DNA from: Flavobacteriales bacterium
Lineage (GTDB): Bacteria > Bacteroidota > Bacteroidia > Flavobacteriales_E > Vicingaceae
Assembly (NCBI GenBank): GCA_026196775.1
Contig: JAPHUD010000007.1
Span: 212,175 to 276,174, forward strand
Length of the DNA: 64,000 nt
Reading direction: 5' to 3'
Part shown: positions 27,974 through 37,400 of the stretch, piece after piece
Numbering within the stretch: the first letter of the stretch is position 1
Layout of the letters: every line of letters starts with the position of its first letter
The notes under the pieces: generated by a model
The model's database searches: none
What the model was told of the DNA's origin: nothing
The model's input: the letters and a program-made list of their open reading frames with translations, nothing else
Translations under genes and position numbers: made by a program

Positions 27974-28945
27974 ATGTCAGAAAATAAATATAAATCAGAA
28001 GTTGAAGCAATAGACGATTTTGTTAAAAGATATAATATCTTAAAACAAGAAATTGGTAAAGTAATTGTTGGACAAGATGAGGTAATTAAAAGTGTATTAA
28101 TTTCTATTTTTAGTAGAGGTCATTGCTTGTTGGTGGGTGTGCCTGGTTTAGCAAAAACATTACTTATAAATACTTTGGCAGATGCTTTAGGGTTAAGCTT
28201 TAACAGAATTCAGTTTACTCCCGATTTAATGCCATCAGACATTATTGGTTCTGAAATTTTAGATGAAACAAAAAATTTTAAATTTATTAAAGGTCCCTTG
28301 TTCGCCAACATTATCTTGGCAGATGAAATTAATAGAACACCTCCAAAGACCCAATCGGCTTTATTAGAAGCGATGCAAGAAAAAACAGTAACAGCAGCAG
28401 GAAATCATTATAAATTAGACAATCCTTTCTTTGTGTTGGCAACTCAAAACCCAATTGAACAAGAAGGTACTTATCCTTTACCAGAAGCTCAATTAGATAG
28501 ATTTATGTTTAATATTTGGGTAGATTATCCTAAATATGCCGAAGAGCTAGCTATTGTAAAAGCTACAACAACAGATAGCAATATACAGTTAAGTAAAGTA
28601 ATGAATGCTGAGGAAATCATTTTCTTTCAGAATTTAATAAGAAAGCTACCTGTTGCAGATAATGTATTAGAATATGCTGTGAAATTGGCATCAAGCACTA
28701 GACCAGGTAATGATTTCTCTCCTGAAATAGTAAACAATTACTTAAGCTGGGGAGCAGGACCAAGAGCATCTCAATATTTAATTGTTGGAGCCAAATGTCA
28801 TGCTGCATTAAACGGAAAATATTCTCCGGATATTGATGATGTAAAAGCTGTGGCAACACCAATTTTAAGACACAGAATTGTAAGAAATTACAAAGCAGAA
28901 GCTGATGGCTATTCTATAGAAAAAATTATAGAAGCCTTGTTATAA
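27974..28945 (+). CDS. MoxR-family AAA+ ATPase
   Basis: MoxR ATPases are cytoplasmic chaperone-like AAA+ proteins that often work with von Willebrand factor-A proteins on cofactor insertion or complex maturation. The 323 residues show Walker A GVPGLAKT, Walker B ILADEINR, sensor 1 ATQNP and arginine-finger region PEAQLDRFMFNIWVDYP. In Bacteroidota MoxR often opens a Bat (aerotolerance) operon, but here no bat or DUF58 gene follows, so its clients are not in sight. It ends the guaB-ppiC-surA strand run. Confidence 0.93.
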   Translation: MSENKYKSEVEAIDDFVKRYNILKQEIGKVIVGQDEVIKSVLISIFSRGHCLLVGVPGLAKTLLINTLADALGLSFNRIQFTPDLMPSDIIGSEILDETKNFKFIKGPLFANIILADEINRTPPKTQSALLEAMQEKTVTAAGNHYKLDNPFFVLATQNPIEQEGTYPLPEAQLDRFMFNIWVDYPKYAEELAIVKATTTDSNIQLSKVMNAEEIIFFQNLIRKLPVADNVLEYAVKLASSTRPGNDFSPEIVNNYLSWGAGPRASQYLIVGAKCHAALNGKYSPDIDDVKAVATPILRHRIVRNYKAEADGYSIEKIIEALL

Positions 28946-29091
28946 AAGCTTTTTGGCTGTTTTTATAAATTTCATTTAACATCTTTTAAGACGACATCTT
29001 TTAAATTGCCATGTATTATGGTTAATTTAGAAGCATACACTTCCTTAAGGTTATTATTACAACTCATATCGAGTTGATGCACAAATTTACT

Positions 29092-29123
29092 TTGTGAGAT
29101 TATACAATCTTTATTTACTTTCG
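29092..29123 (+). promoter_or_regulatory. Promoter of the coiled-coil protein gene
   Basis: TTG at 29092-29094, a 21-base spacer and TACTTTCG at 29116-29123. The transcript would begin just inside or after a small hairpin (TTTCGG-agcaag-CCGAAA, 29119-29136). The remaining spacer from 28946 has a direct repeat ACATCTTTTAA (two copies around 28979 and 28994) and no gene. Confidence 0.5.
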
Positions 29124-29178
29124 GAGCAAGCCGAAAATCCTGAAAAGAGTAGGCATTACTTTTAAAAAACTAAATATT

Positions 29179-29463
29179 ATGAACAGAGAAGAATATAAAA
29201 AAGAAGCAAAATCAACAATTGATGAAGTTTTTAATCAAATAAAAGAGCTTGAAGCTAAAAAAGAAAATGCTGAAGAAGAGGTTAAATCAAGTTACAATGA
29301 AAAGCTAACTGAACTAAAAGCTAAAAGAGATGAGATGAAAAATAAGTATGAAGACTTACTATCATCTTCAGAAGATAAGTGGGAAGAGGTGAGAGATACT
29401 TTTGATACTGCTTCAAATTCCTTTAAAAAAGGTTTTGCTGAGTTAACCACCTTGGTTAGGTAG
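29179..29463 (+). CDS. Small charged coiled-coil protein
   Basis: Ninety-four residues, almost wholly heptad-patterned, with many Glu and Lys (NQIKELEAKKENAEEEV ... DKWEEVRDTFDTASNSFKKG). It resembles short stress-associated coiled-coil proteins (sll1863/apolipoprotein-like) but I cannot name a function. No signal peptide. It has its own promoter and a good terminator, so it is a stand-alone gene. Confidence 0.8.
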   Translation: MNREEYKKEAKSTIDEVFNQIKELEAKKENAEEEVKSSYNEKLTELKAKRDEMKNKYEDLLSSSEDKWEEVRDTFDTASNSFKKGFAELTTLVR

Positions 29464-29480
29464 TATACTTGTAAACTGAT

Positions 29481-29514
29481 AAAAACCTACAAAGAAGAAC
29501 TTTGTAGGTTTTTT
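29481..29514. terminator. Intrinsic terminator between convergent genes
   Basis: AAAAACCTACAAAG and CTTTGTAGGTTTTT pair around a five-base loop, with a T run after. It serves the coiled-coil gene and, reading the other way, fabG. Confidence 0.92.
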
Positions 29515-29529
29515 TATAAAAATGTTTTT

Positions 29530-30276
29530 TTAAGTTTGCATTCCTCCGCAAACATTTATTACTTGTCCGTTTACATATGAAGATAAGTCAGAAGCCAAGA
29601 AGAGGGCTGCGTTAGCAACGTCTTCTGGTTTTCCAGGTCTTTTCATAGGGATATCTTCAATCCATCCTTTCATTATGGTTTCATCTAGTTGAGCAGTCAT
29701 TTCTGTTTCAATAAAACCTGGAGCAATAGCATTGCTTCTAATATTTCTTGAACCAATTTCTTGAGCAATAGATTTGGTAAATCCAATAATTCCGGCTTTT
29801 GAAGCAGCATAGTTAGATTGTCCTGCGTTACCTTCAATACCAACAACAGAGCTCATGTTAATAATAGAACCATATCGTTGTTTTAATAAGGTTTTTAAAG
29901 CACATTTTGTAATGTTAAAAACAGACTTTAAGTTTACATTCATCACTTCGTCCCAATTTTGTTCCGTCATTCTCATTAACAAACCATCTCTTGTAATTCC
30001 AGCATTATTTACAATAGCATCAATTTTTCCAAAATCAGCTACTACTTGGTCAATAAAAGTTTCTGCATCACTATAAATAGCTGCATTAGATTTATAACTT
30101 TTTACTTTAACACCATAAGCACTTAATTCATCTACAACTTTTTTAGCTTGATCATCCGAAGAAACATAAGTGAAAGCAATATCAGCTCCATTTTGAGCAA
30201 AAACTTCAGCTATTCCTTTTCCTATACCCCTAGTTGCACCAGTAATTATGGTGACTTTTCCTTCTAGTAATTTCAT
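29530..30276 (-). CDS. fabG: 3-oxoacyl-[acyl-carrier-protein] reductase
   Basis: FabG reduces 3-oxoacyl-ACP with NADPH in fatty acid elongation. The 248 residues carry the SDR Rossmann motif TGATRGIGKGIA, NNAGITRDGLLMRM, catalytic Ser-Tyr-Lys in INMSSVVGIEGNAGQSNYAASKAGIIG, and the C-terminal YVNGQVINVCGGMQT. The match to FabG rather than other SDR enzymes is strong. It is encoded 17 bases after sucD on the same strand, and both probably share the promoter upstream of sucD. Confidence 0.95.
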   Translation of the reverse strand: MKLLEGKVTIITGATRGIGKGIAEVFAQNGADIAFTYVSSDDQAKKVVDELSAYGVKVKSYKSNAAIYSDAETFIDQVVADFGKIDAIVNNAGITRDGLLMRMTEQNWDEVMNVNLKSVFNITKCALKTLLKQRYGSIINMSSVVGIEGNAGQSNYAASKAGIIGFTKSIAQEIGSRNIRSNAIAPGFIETEMTAQLDETIMKGWIEDIPMKRPGKPEDVANAALFLASDLSSYVNGQVINVCGGMQT

Positions 30277-30293
30277 AGTTATTAATTTATGAG

Positions 30294-31172
30294 TTATGCG
30301 TTTACTTTCATTAATTCAGCCATAGTTTGACCTATATCAGCAGGAGAGTCAACAACAGTAATTCCACAATCTCTCATAATTTTCTTTTTAGCTTTGGCAG
30401 TATCTTCTTCACCGCCAACAATAGCACCTGCATGTCCCATTGTTCTTCCTGCAGGAGCAGTTTCTCCAGCAATAAAACCTACAACAGGTTTATTTCCATT
30501 TGCTTTAATCCATTTGGCAGCATTAGCTTCTAAGTTTCCACCTATTTCTCCTATCATTACAATTCCTTCAGTTTCAGGATCATTCATAAATAACTCAATA
30601 GCTTCCTGAGTAGTTGTTCCAATAATAGGGTCTCCACCAATACCTATAGCTGTAGAAATTCCCAAACCTGCTTTCACCACTTGGTCAGCAGCTTCGTAAG
30701 TTAAAGTTCCTGATTTTGAAACAATACCTATTTTTCCTGATCTAAAAATAAAGCCGGGCATTATTCCCACTTTAGCACCATCAGGAGTAATCACTCCTGG
30801 GCAGTTTGGTCCAATTAAACGTGCATTAGTAGATTTTAAATATTCTTTTACAGGAATCATATCTTTTACAGGAATTCCTTCAGTAATACAAACAATAACT
30901 TTTATTCCTGCATCTGCAGCTTCAATTATTGCATCTGCAGCAAAAGCAGGTGGTACAAAAATAATAGAAACATCAGCTCCAGTAGCTTTTACAGCATCTT
31001 CTACAGTATTAAAAACAGGTTTGTCTAAGTGTTTTTGACCTCCTTTGCCTGGAGTAACACCACCAACAACGTTAGTTCCATATTCTATCATTTGACTAGC
31101 ATGAAAAGTACCTTCACTACCTGTGAATCCTTGAACTATTATTTTTGAATTTTTGTTTACTAATACACTCAT
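30294..31172 (-). CDS. sucD: Succinate-CoA ligase, alpha subunit
   Basis: SucD with SucB forms succinyl-CoA synthetase of the TCA cycle, making ATP or GTP. The 292 residues begin [34 protein letters not shown] and [14 protein letters not shown] (phosphohistidine site) are diagnostic. The frame is open beyond the start to 31211, but ATG 31172 agrees with family N-termini. sucB is not adjacent, as is frequent in Bacteroidota. Confidence 0.97.
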   Translation of the reverse strand: MSVLVNKNSKIIVQGFTGSEGTFHASQMIEYGTNVVGGVTPGKGGQKHLDKPVFNTVEDAVKATGADVSIIFVPPAFAADAIIEAADAGIKVIVCITEGIPVKDMIPVKEYLKSTNARLIGPNCPGVITPDGAKVGIMPGFIFRSGKIGIVSKSGTLTYEAADQVVKAGLGISTAIGIGGDPIIGTTTQEAIELFMNDPETEGIVMIGEIGGNLEANAAKWIKANGNKPVVGFIAGETAPAGRTMGHAGAIVGGEEDTAKAKKKIMRDCGITVVDSPADIGQTMAELMKVNA

Positions 31173-31208
31173 ATCTTTATATTTTCTTAGTTTATTTTTT
31201 TGTAAGTT

Positions 31209-31239
31209 CAAAAGTAGAATTTAAAACTGAAACATACAA
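31209..31239 (-). promoter_or_regulatory. Promoter of sucD-fabG
   Basis: On the minus strand TTG (31237-31239), a 20-base spacer and an exact -7 box TACTTTTG (31209-31216). This is among the best promoter matches in the window. Confidence 0.65.
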
Positions 31240-31288
31240 TAACTTTTTTTAAACTTAATCAACAATAAAGTTATCAAAAAAAGTAAGC

Positions 31289-32509
31289 CTATATATATTG
31301 AGCGGTAATCCATGCAGTAGTCCATGCTGCTTGAAAGTTAAAACCTCCAGTTAAGGCATCAATATCTAATACTTCTCCCGAAAAATATAAATTAGAATGT
31401 ATTTTACTTTCCATGGTTTTAAAATTGATCTCATTAAGTTTTATGCCTCCGCAGGTAACAAATTCTTGTTTAAAGGTGGTTTTTCCTTTAGAGAAATATT
31501 CATCGGCAGCTAAGATGTTGGTTAAATGCTGAAGTTGTTTTTTAGAAACATCTCCCCAATTGAGGTGTTCATCTATACTAGCTTTTTGTAAAAAATATAG
31601 CGTTAGTTTTTTAGGGAAATTAAAGGGAAAAGCATTGCTTACTTTTTTGGTGGCAACCGTAGTTTTAAAATCGGTTAATTGTACTGTAATTTGTTCTGTT
31701 GATAAGTTGGGTAACCAATTAACAAAATAAGTAAAGTTATAGTTCTTTTCTTGCAGAAAACGAGCTGCCCAAGCACTTAGTTTTAATACTGCCGGACCGC
31801 TCATTCCCCAATGGGTAATTAATAACGGACCTTCTTCTTTGTAGTTACTTTCTTTAATTTTTATAGCTACATGGTTTACACTAATTCCTTGAAGTTCGCA
31901 AATGGGGTGTTGAGGTAAATTAAACGTAAAAAGAGATGGAATTGGTGGTTGAATGGTGTGCCCTAAATCGGTTAAGAATTGGTATTGTTCTGCTTTATTG
32001 AAACCTCCTGCGGTTACTACAATTTTTTCAGCTATAAATTCTCCGTTGTTGGTATGAATTTCAAAACCATCAGTTAAGGGCAGAATTTTTTCTACTTTGG
32101 TTTTGGTAATTATAGCTATTTTATGCTTTTTAGCAAGGTGTACAAAGCAATTTACTATGGTTTCGGAAGTGTTGGAAACAGGAAACATTCTTCCGTCACT
32201 TTCAGTTGTTAATTCAATATTTTTTGATGCAAACCATTCAATAGTATTAAGTGGTTGAAATTGATAGAAAGCACCTAACAATTCTTTTCCTCCTCTAGGG
32301 TAATAGTTACTAAGTTCTTTAGGCTCAAAACAAGCGTGTGTTACATTACATCTTCCACCACCAGAAATTTTTACTTTTTTTAGTAGTTGAGAGGTTTTTT
32401 CTAAAATAGCAACAGAAAGATGAGGGTGAAGTTCAGCAATATTGATGGCAGTAAAAAAGCCTGCCGCACCAGCTCCAATAATTATTACGTTAAAATGTTG
32501 CTTATTCAT
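31289..32509 (-). CDS. HI0933-type FAD-dependent oxidoreductase (BaiN/RdsA family)
   Basis: A 406-residue flavoprotein. The N-terminus HFNVIIIGAGAAGFFTAINIAE is an FAD-binding Rossmann motif. KVKISGGGRCNVTHAC and the C-terminal LYFSGEVLDIDALTGGFNFQAAWTTA are signatures of the HI0933/YhiN family of NAD(P)/FAD oxidoreductases, whose substrates are mostly unknown. Its ATG overlaps the bioD stop by four bases (ATGA), so it is translated with the biotin genes, although I know of no biotin role for the family. Confidence 0.9.
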   Translation of the reverse strand: MNKQHFNVIIIGAGAAGFFTAINIAELHPHLSVAILEKTSQLLKKVKISGGGRCNVTHACFEPKELSNYYPRGGKELLGAFYQFQPLNTIEWFASKNIELTTESDGRMFPVSNTSETIVNCFVHLAKKHKIAIITKTKVEKILPLTDGFEIHTNNGEFIAEKIVVTAGGFNKAEQYQFLTDLGHTIQPPIPSLFTFNLPQHPICELQGISVNHVAIKIKESNYKEEGPLLITHWGMSGPAVLKLSAWAARFLQEKNYNFTYFVNWLPNLSTEQITVQLTDFKTTVATKKVSNAFPFNFPKKLTLYFLQKASIDEHLNWGDVSKKQLQHLTNILAADEYFSKGKTTFKQEFVTCGGIKLNEINFKTMESKIHSNLYFSGEVLDIDALTGGFNFQAAWTTAWITAQYI

Positions 32510-33117
32510 AAAAGCGATTGAAAATGGTTTTTATAAGACAAAACTACCTCTTTATTTATAACAGCGTGTTGTTTTATTCTTCCTAAGCAGTTAACTTTTG
32601 TATGTGACAAAATAAATTGCTCGCTATCCGTATTTTCCTCACCATTAAAAATAATTCCTTTTATGTTGATATTTCGAGTTTGTAAGCTTTCTATGCTCAA
32701 CAATGTATGGTTAATGCTTCCCAAATAATTTTGAGAAATTAAAATTACTTCGGTAGGTATTTTTTCAATTAAGTCAATAATCAATGTGTTATCATTTAAA
32801 GGAACCATTAATCCACCGGCACCTTCAATTATCAGGTTATTGTTGGTTGTAGGCGGTTTAATATCGTTTAAATTTATTTCAATCCCATCAATTTTAGCAG
32901 CAGCGTGTGGCGACATTGGCTGAGTTAAACAATAGGCTTCTTTATGAAAAACAGATTTCTTATTGCTAACAAGGTTTTTTACTTTATTAGTATCTGAATT
33001 TTCCAAATCTCCGGCTTGTATGGGTTTCCAGTAATCGGCTTCTAAGGCCTCGGTTAAAATAGCTGAAACTATTGTTTTACCTATATTGGTTCCTATTCCG
33101 CTTATAAAATAATTCAT
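32506..33117 (-). CDS. bioD: Dethiobiotin synthase
   Basis: BioD closes the ureido ring of dethiobiotin from 7,8-diaminopelargonate, CO2 and ATP. The 203 residues start with a P-loop-like GIGTNIGKTIVSAILTEAL, then YWKPIQAGD and IEGAGGLMVPLNDNTLIIDLI. It lies three bases after bioF and overlaps the next flavoprotein by four. bioA and the pimelate genes bioC/bioH are not seen nearby. Confidence 0.95.
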   Translation of the reverse strand: MNYFISGIGTNIGKTIVSAILTEALEADYWKPIQAGDLENSDTNKVKNLVSNKKSVFHKEAYCLTQPMSPHAAAKIDGIEINLNDIKPPTTNNNLIIEGAGGLMVPLNDNTLIIDLIEKIPTEVILISQNYLGSINHTLLSIESLQTRNINIKGIIFNGEENTDSEQFILSHTKVNCLGRIKQHAVINKEVVLSYKNHFQSLL

Positions 33118-33120
33118 TAA

Positions 33121-34230
33121 TTATATTTTTAATGTATTTACTAGGTTATCAACTTCTTGTTTTGAATTAAAACTATGCAAACAAATTCTTAAGCGTTCTT
33201 GTCCTTTAGGAACTGTTGGAGAAAGTATAGGTCTTACATCAAAACCATTTTGTTGTAGTTTATCTGCCATTGCTTTAACCTCATTATTACCGGGTATAAT
33301 AATACATTGTATAGGACTACAAGAGTTTAAAGTTTCAAGTTCAAAGTTTGAAGTTAAACTTCTGAAATGATTAATCAACTCTTTTAATGTATTAATTCTA
33401 TTTAAATTTTGAAGTAAAAACTCATGAGCATTTTTTATGGTAATAATGCTATGAAGCGGTAAAGCTGTAGTATAAATAAAAGCTCTAGAAAAGTTGATTA
33501 AATAATTTCTTAATTCATTACTACCTAAAATTGCTGCACCATGTACACCAAAAGCTTTTCCGAAAGTTACAATTCGAGCAAAAACTTTGTTTTCTAATTC
33601 TAATTCGCAAACCAACCCCTTTCCATTACCATAAATACCTACAGCATGTGCTTCATCTACAATTAGTGCAGCATTGTATTTATTACAGATATTAACTATT
33701 TCTAACAGTGGAACTTGGTCGCCATCCATAGAATAAACCGACTCAACAACCACATAAACTAATCCTTTAGCGTTGCTTAGTTTTTGTTCTAATGCAGCTA
33801 AGTTATTATGTGTAAATGAGAAATTATTTGCATTGCTAAGTTTTATTCCATCTCTTATAGAAGCATGTATAAATTTATCATAAATAATGGTGTCGTTTCT
33901 TTGTGGCAGACATTGAAAAAGCCCAATATTAGCATTGTAGCCCGAATTGAAAATTAGAGCAGCATGAGTATTATAAAAGTTGGCTAAAAAAGCTTCTGTT
34001 TCTTCGGTTAACTTATAATTTCCGGAAATTAATCGTGAACCTGTTGCTCCATAATTTAAGAGTTCAGATGTTTTGTTATTTATATGGTGAATTGTTGTTT
34101 CTTTAGCAAAACCTAAATAATCGTTAGAGCAAAAATCAATTAAACTAGTATTTAATACAAGTTCTCTAAAAGCATAGTTAGATTTGCTTTTATCAATACG
34201 CTCTGTTATAAATTTACTATGATTATGCAT
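33121..34230 (-). CDS. bioF: 8-amino-7-oxononanoate synthase
   Basis: BioF is a PLP enzyme condensing pimeloyl-CoA or pimeloyl-ACP with alanine. Of 369 residues, GATGSRLISGNYKLTEETEAFLA, VDEAHAVGIYG and TFGKAFGVHGAAILGS (Lys225 binding PLP) are typical of the alpha-oxoamine synthase family; the small size and neighbours bioD and bioB make BioF rather than Kbl the best call. First gene of the bioF-bioD-flavoprotein transcript, divergent from the giant sensor kinase. Confidence 0.94.
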   Translation of the reverse strand: MHNHSKFITERIDKSKSNYAFRELVLNTSLIDFCSNDYLGFAKETTIHHINNKTSELLNYGATGSRLISGNYKLTEETEAFLANFYNTHAALIFNSGYNANIGLFQCLPQRNDTIIYDKFIHASIRDGIKLSNANNFSFTHNNLAALEQKLSNAKGLVYVVVESVYSMDGDQVPLLEIVNICNKYNAALIVDEAHAVGIYGNGKGLVCELELENKVFARIVTFGKAFGVHGAAILGSNELRNYLINFSRAFIYTTALPLHSIITIKNAHEFLLQNLNRINTLKELINHFRSLTSNFELETLNSCSPIQCIIIPGNNEVKAMADKLQQNGFDVRPILSPTVPKGQERLRICLHSFNSKQEVDNLVNTLKI

Positions 34231-34267
34231 TTTTATAATTGTACCTATTTTAGTCAGTTTCTTTTGG

Positions 34268-34275
34268 CTAAAGTA
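34268..34275 (-). promoter_or_regulatory. -7 element for bioF
   Basis: The minus strand reads TACTTTAG, one base off TAnnTTTG, 37 bases before the bioF ATG. It adjoins a set of alternating TACAC/GTGTA half-sites. Confidence 0.45.
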
Positions 34276-34301
34276 ATGTTTTTTATATAAAGTTATTTAA
34301 G

Positions 34302-34322
34302 TACACTAAGTGTATTTTACAC
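34302..34322. promoter_or_regulatory. Candidate operator: three alternating TACAC half-sites
   Basis: TACAC (34302-34306), GTGTA (34310-34314) and TACAC (34318-34322) are separated by three bases each, so two overlapping inverted repeats share the middle half-site. They lie in the 208-base divergent spacer between bioF and the sensor kinase, about 25 bases upstream of the bioF -7 box. A repressor or activator site for either gene is plausible. The site does not match the BirA, BioR or BioQ operators known to me. Confidence 0.45.
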
Positions 34323-34402
34323 ATTTTTGAGTAAGTAATTATACTTAAAAAATCATAATGATTTTAAGTGATAAGCCGTAAAAAACAACTGTAATAGAGC
34401 CG

Positions 34403-34410
34403 TAACTTTA
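34403..34410 (+). promoter_or_regulatory. Possible -7 element for the sensor kinase
   Basis: TAACTTTA, one base off TAnnTTTG, 28 bases before the kinase ATG. The octamer AGCCGTAA occurs twice just upstream (34374-34381 and 34398-34405, 24 bases apart), the second copy overlapping this box. Confidence 0.35.
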
Positions 34411-34438
34411 TAACAATAATTAGTTACAAAAAAATTAA

Positions 34439-37400
34439 ATGATAGAACAAGCAAACTTTTCGCTTCAAAAAGTAATAAATAAATTATTAGAACTTACTAC
34501 CAAAGAAAGTGATATAAATACTTTTTTAGTAAAATCTTTAGAGGTTATTATTGATGAGGTAAGATTATTGGGTTTTTCGGATAAAGGAATAATCTTTCTG
34601 AAAAGAAATAATGAATTTATGAAGGTTATTGCTCATAAAAATATAGATACATCAGTACTACAGCAATGCGGACATGTTAGAAAAAAAGATTGTGTATGTG
34701 GAAAAGCTTTATGTTCAATTACACATCAATTTAAAAATAGTGTTGAAAAAGTCCAAAATAACAAAGTAATATTTACTGAGAACAACATTTGTTCTTTTCC
34801 TATTAATTATAAAGACAATTGTTATGGCGTTTTAACGCTTTATTTAGAAGATGAAGCATATTATTATGAAACTACAGTAAATGAAATCACCTCTATATGT
34901 AATACTATAGGATTAGTTATTCACGAAAAAAGAATGCAGCGATATGCAGATTTCGTGAAAAATAAATTAGATGTAAGTTATGGTAATCAATATTTTAAAA
35001 ACCTTGCTAATTTTTTTGTAGAAGAGTTTAAAATGAAATATTGTTTTATTGGTACTTATAATCAAAGCTTAGAAGAAATTAGCTCCATAGTATTTATGGA
35101 AAAAGATAAGCAATTAGAAAATATTGTTTGTGGGACAGAAAACTCACCAACAAAGGTATTGTTAAAAGAGCCTTTTTGTATGTTTCCTAAAAATGTACAA
35201 ACCATTTTTCCAGATGATGTGGAACTTAAGAGGTACAATGTGCAAAGTTATGTAGGCATGTTGTTGTATAATGAAAATAAAACTCCTGTTGGAGCAATTG
35301 TATTGATGCACAACAAAACAATAAATGAAAAGGAGCAAGAAGACATGAAACAAGTGTTGTCTATTTTTACACCAAGACTAAGAGGAGAATGCGAAAGAAA
35401 ACTTTACGAAACCAATTTAATTATAGAACAAGAAAAATATAAAACTATAATTGATGAATTACAAGATGTATTTATTAGAACAAGAATTACTGCTGAAGGG
35501 AATGAGATAATTGAAGCATCTCCATCAGCATTTAAGTTTTCTGGATACTCACCAGAAGAATTAATAGGAAAATCCCCAGAAACTTTTTATTATGATTTAA
35601 ATCAAAGAAATGCATTTCAAGAAAAGCTGTTTAAAGAAAAAGTAGTTCAAAACTTTCCATTAACTTTTATAAAAAAGAATCAAGAATTAATATATGCCAA
35701 AGTTAATGCACAATTGGTTTGTGATGGAAATGGTGTTCCAACAGAAATAAGGTTGTTTGGTAGAGATATTACAGAATCTATTAATGAAGAAATAAGAAAA
35801 GAAATAGCTTATGTGGTAGCTAAAAAATCGCAACGAAGAACAATTAATATAAATACTATTTCTGAGTATTTATATAATATGCTTGGTAAGGTTACAGATG
35901 TTTCTAATTTTTATATTTCATTTTTTAATGAAGTAGAAAAAACTGTATTTTTTCCAGTATATGCTGATGGAGAAAACAATAATATAGTATCTGAAGTTGA
36001 AAAGGAATTTAATTCTAATGGTTTTTTTGAATATATTATTACTCATAAATCTGCTATAATAAAAACCGAAAAAGAATTACATGAACTAATATCAATAAAT
36101 AGATTAAAAGTTGATAGAACTGTCCCTAAATCATTAGTGTCTTTTCCAATAAGAAATGAAGGAAAAGTAGTGGGTGCTTTAACAGTAATGTCTTATTCTA
36201 AAACAAAAATGCTTTGTAATAATGATTTAGAATTGTTAGAGTTTGTTTCTACTCAATTATCAACTATAGTAGAAAGAGAGCAGTGGCAAAAAAGTTTAAT
36301 TGAGAAAGAGAAATATTTTAGAACCCTAGTAGAAAGCTCTCATGAAGTTATTGGAATTGTTGATGTTAATGGAGTAATGCAATATATATCCGAATCGGTT
36401 AAAAGTATTTTAGGATATAATTCTTATGAAATGATAGGAAAATCTTTTGTTGACTTTGTTCCGGAATATTATATTCAACAAGTTAAACATAATTTTGATA
36501 AAACAACTCAACGATTAAGAAACAATAATTCTGATACGGTAAAAGTTATAAATAAAGATGGTGAAACACGGATTATACATTTTACTTTAAATAATCAACT
36601 AACAAACAATGTTGTACAGGGAATTGTTTTTAATGCTCAGGATATAACTGAAAAATATTATGCTCAAAAAAAGTTAGAGGCATCTAAGGCTAAATTAATA
36701 GAACAAGAAAAAAACTATAGAAATATATTTAATAATTCTAATGATGGAATTGTGTTGTTTGATGAAAATTTTAAGATAATAGATGTTAACAAAAGAATGA
36801 CAGCTGTATCCGGATTTACTAAGTCGGAGTTACTTGAAAGTTCAATTTTAGAAACACTACAATATACCGAAGATGATGAAATAATTAAAGAAATTAGAAA
36901 GTTAGATGGTATTAATAAAAAAAGTGTTGTAGTAGAAAAAATTATACCTCATAAGGAGAATAAAATATTATATTGTAAAGTTTTCGTTAAAAAAATACCT
37001 GAAAGTGAAAATGAACAAGGGTATTTTATTGCTTTTATAACTGATATAACAAAAAGTAATGAAGCTATCCAAAAAGCCATTGATCTTGAAAATGCGTTGC
37101 ATTATACAACAAATGTTATTTATGCTGATTTAACAGGTAAAATAATGAATGTGAGCGAAAATGTTTCTAAAAAATCAGGATATTCAAAAAAAGAATTAAT
37201 AGGTGCAAGTACTAAAATCTTTAATTCTAACTTCCACCCTAAAGAGTTTTTTAAAGAAATGTGGGAGACTATTTTAAAAGGGAATGTTTGGAGCGGTGAA
37301 GTAAGAAATAAAAGAAAAGATGGTTCTATTTACTGGATTTACTCAACCATAATTCCTATTAGAGATATTTATAAAAAAGTAGTATACTTTATTAATGTAC

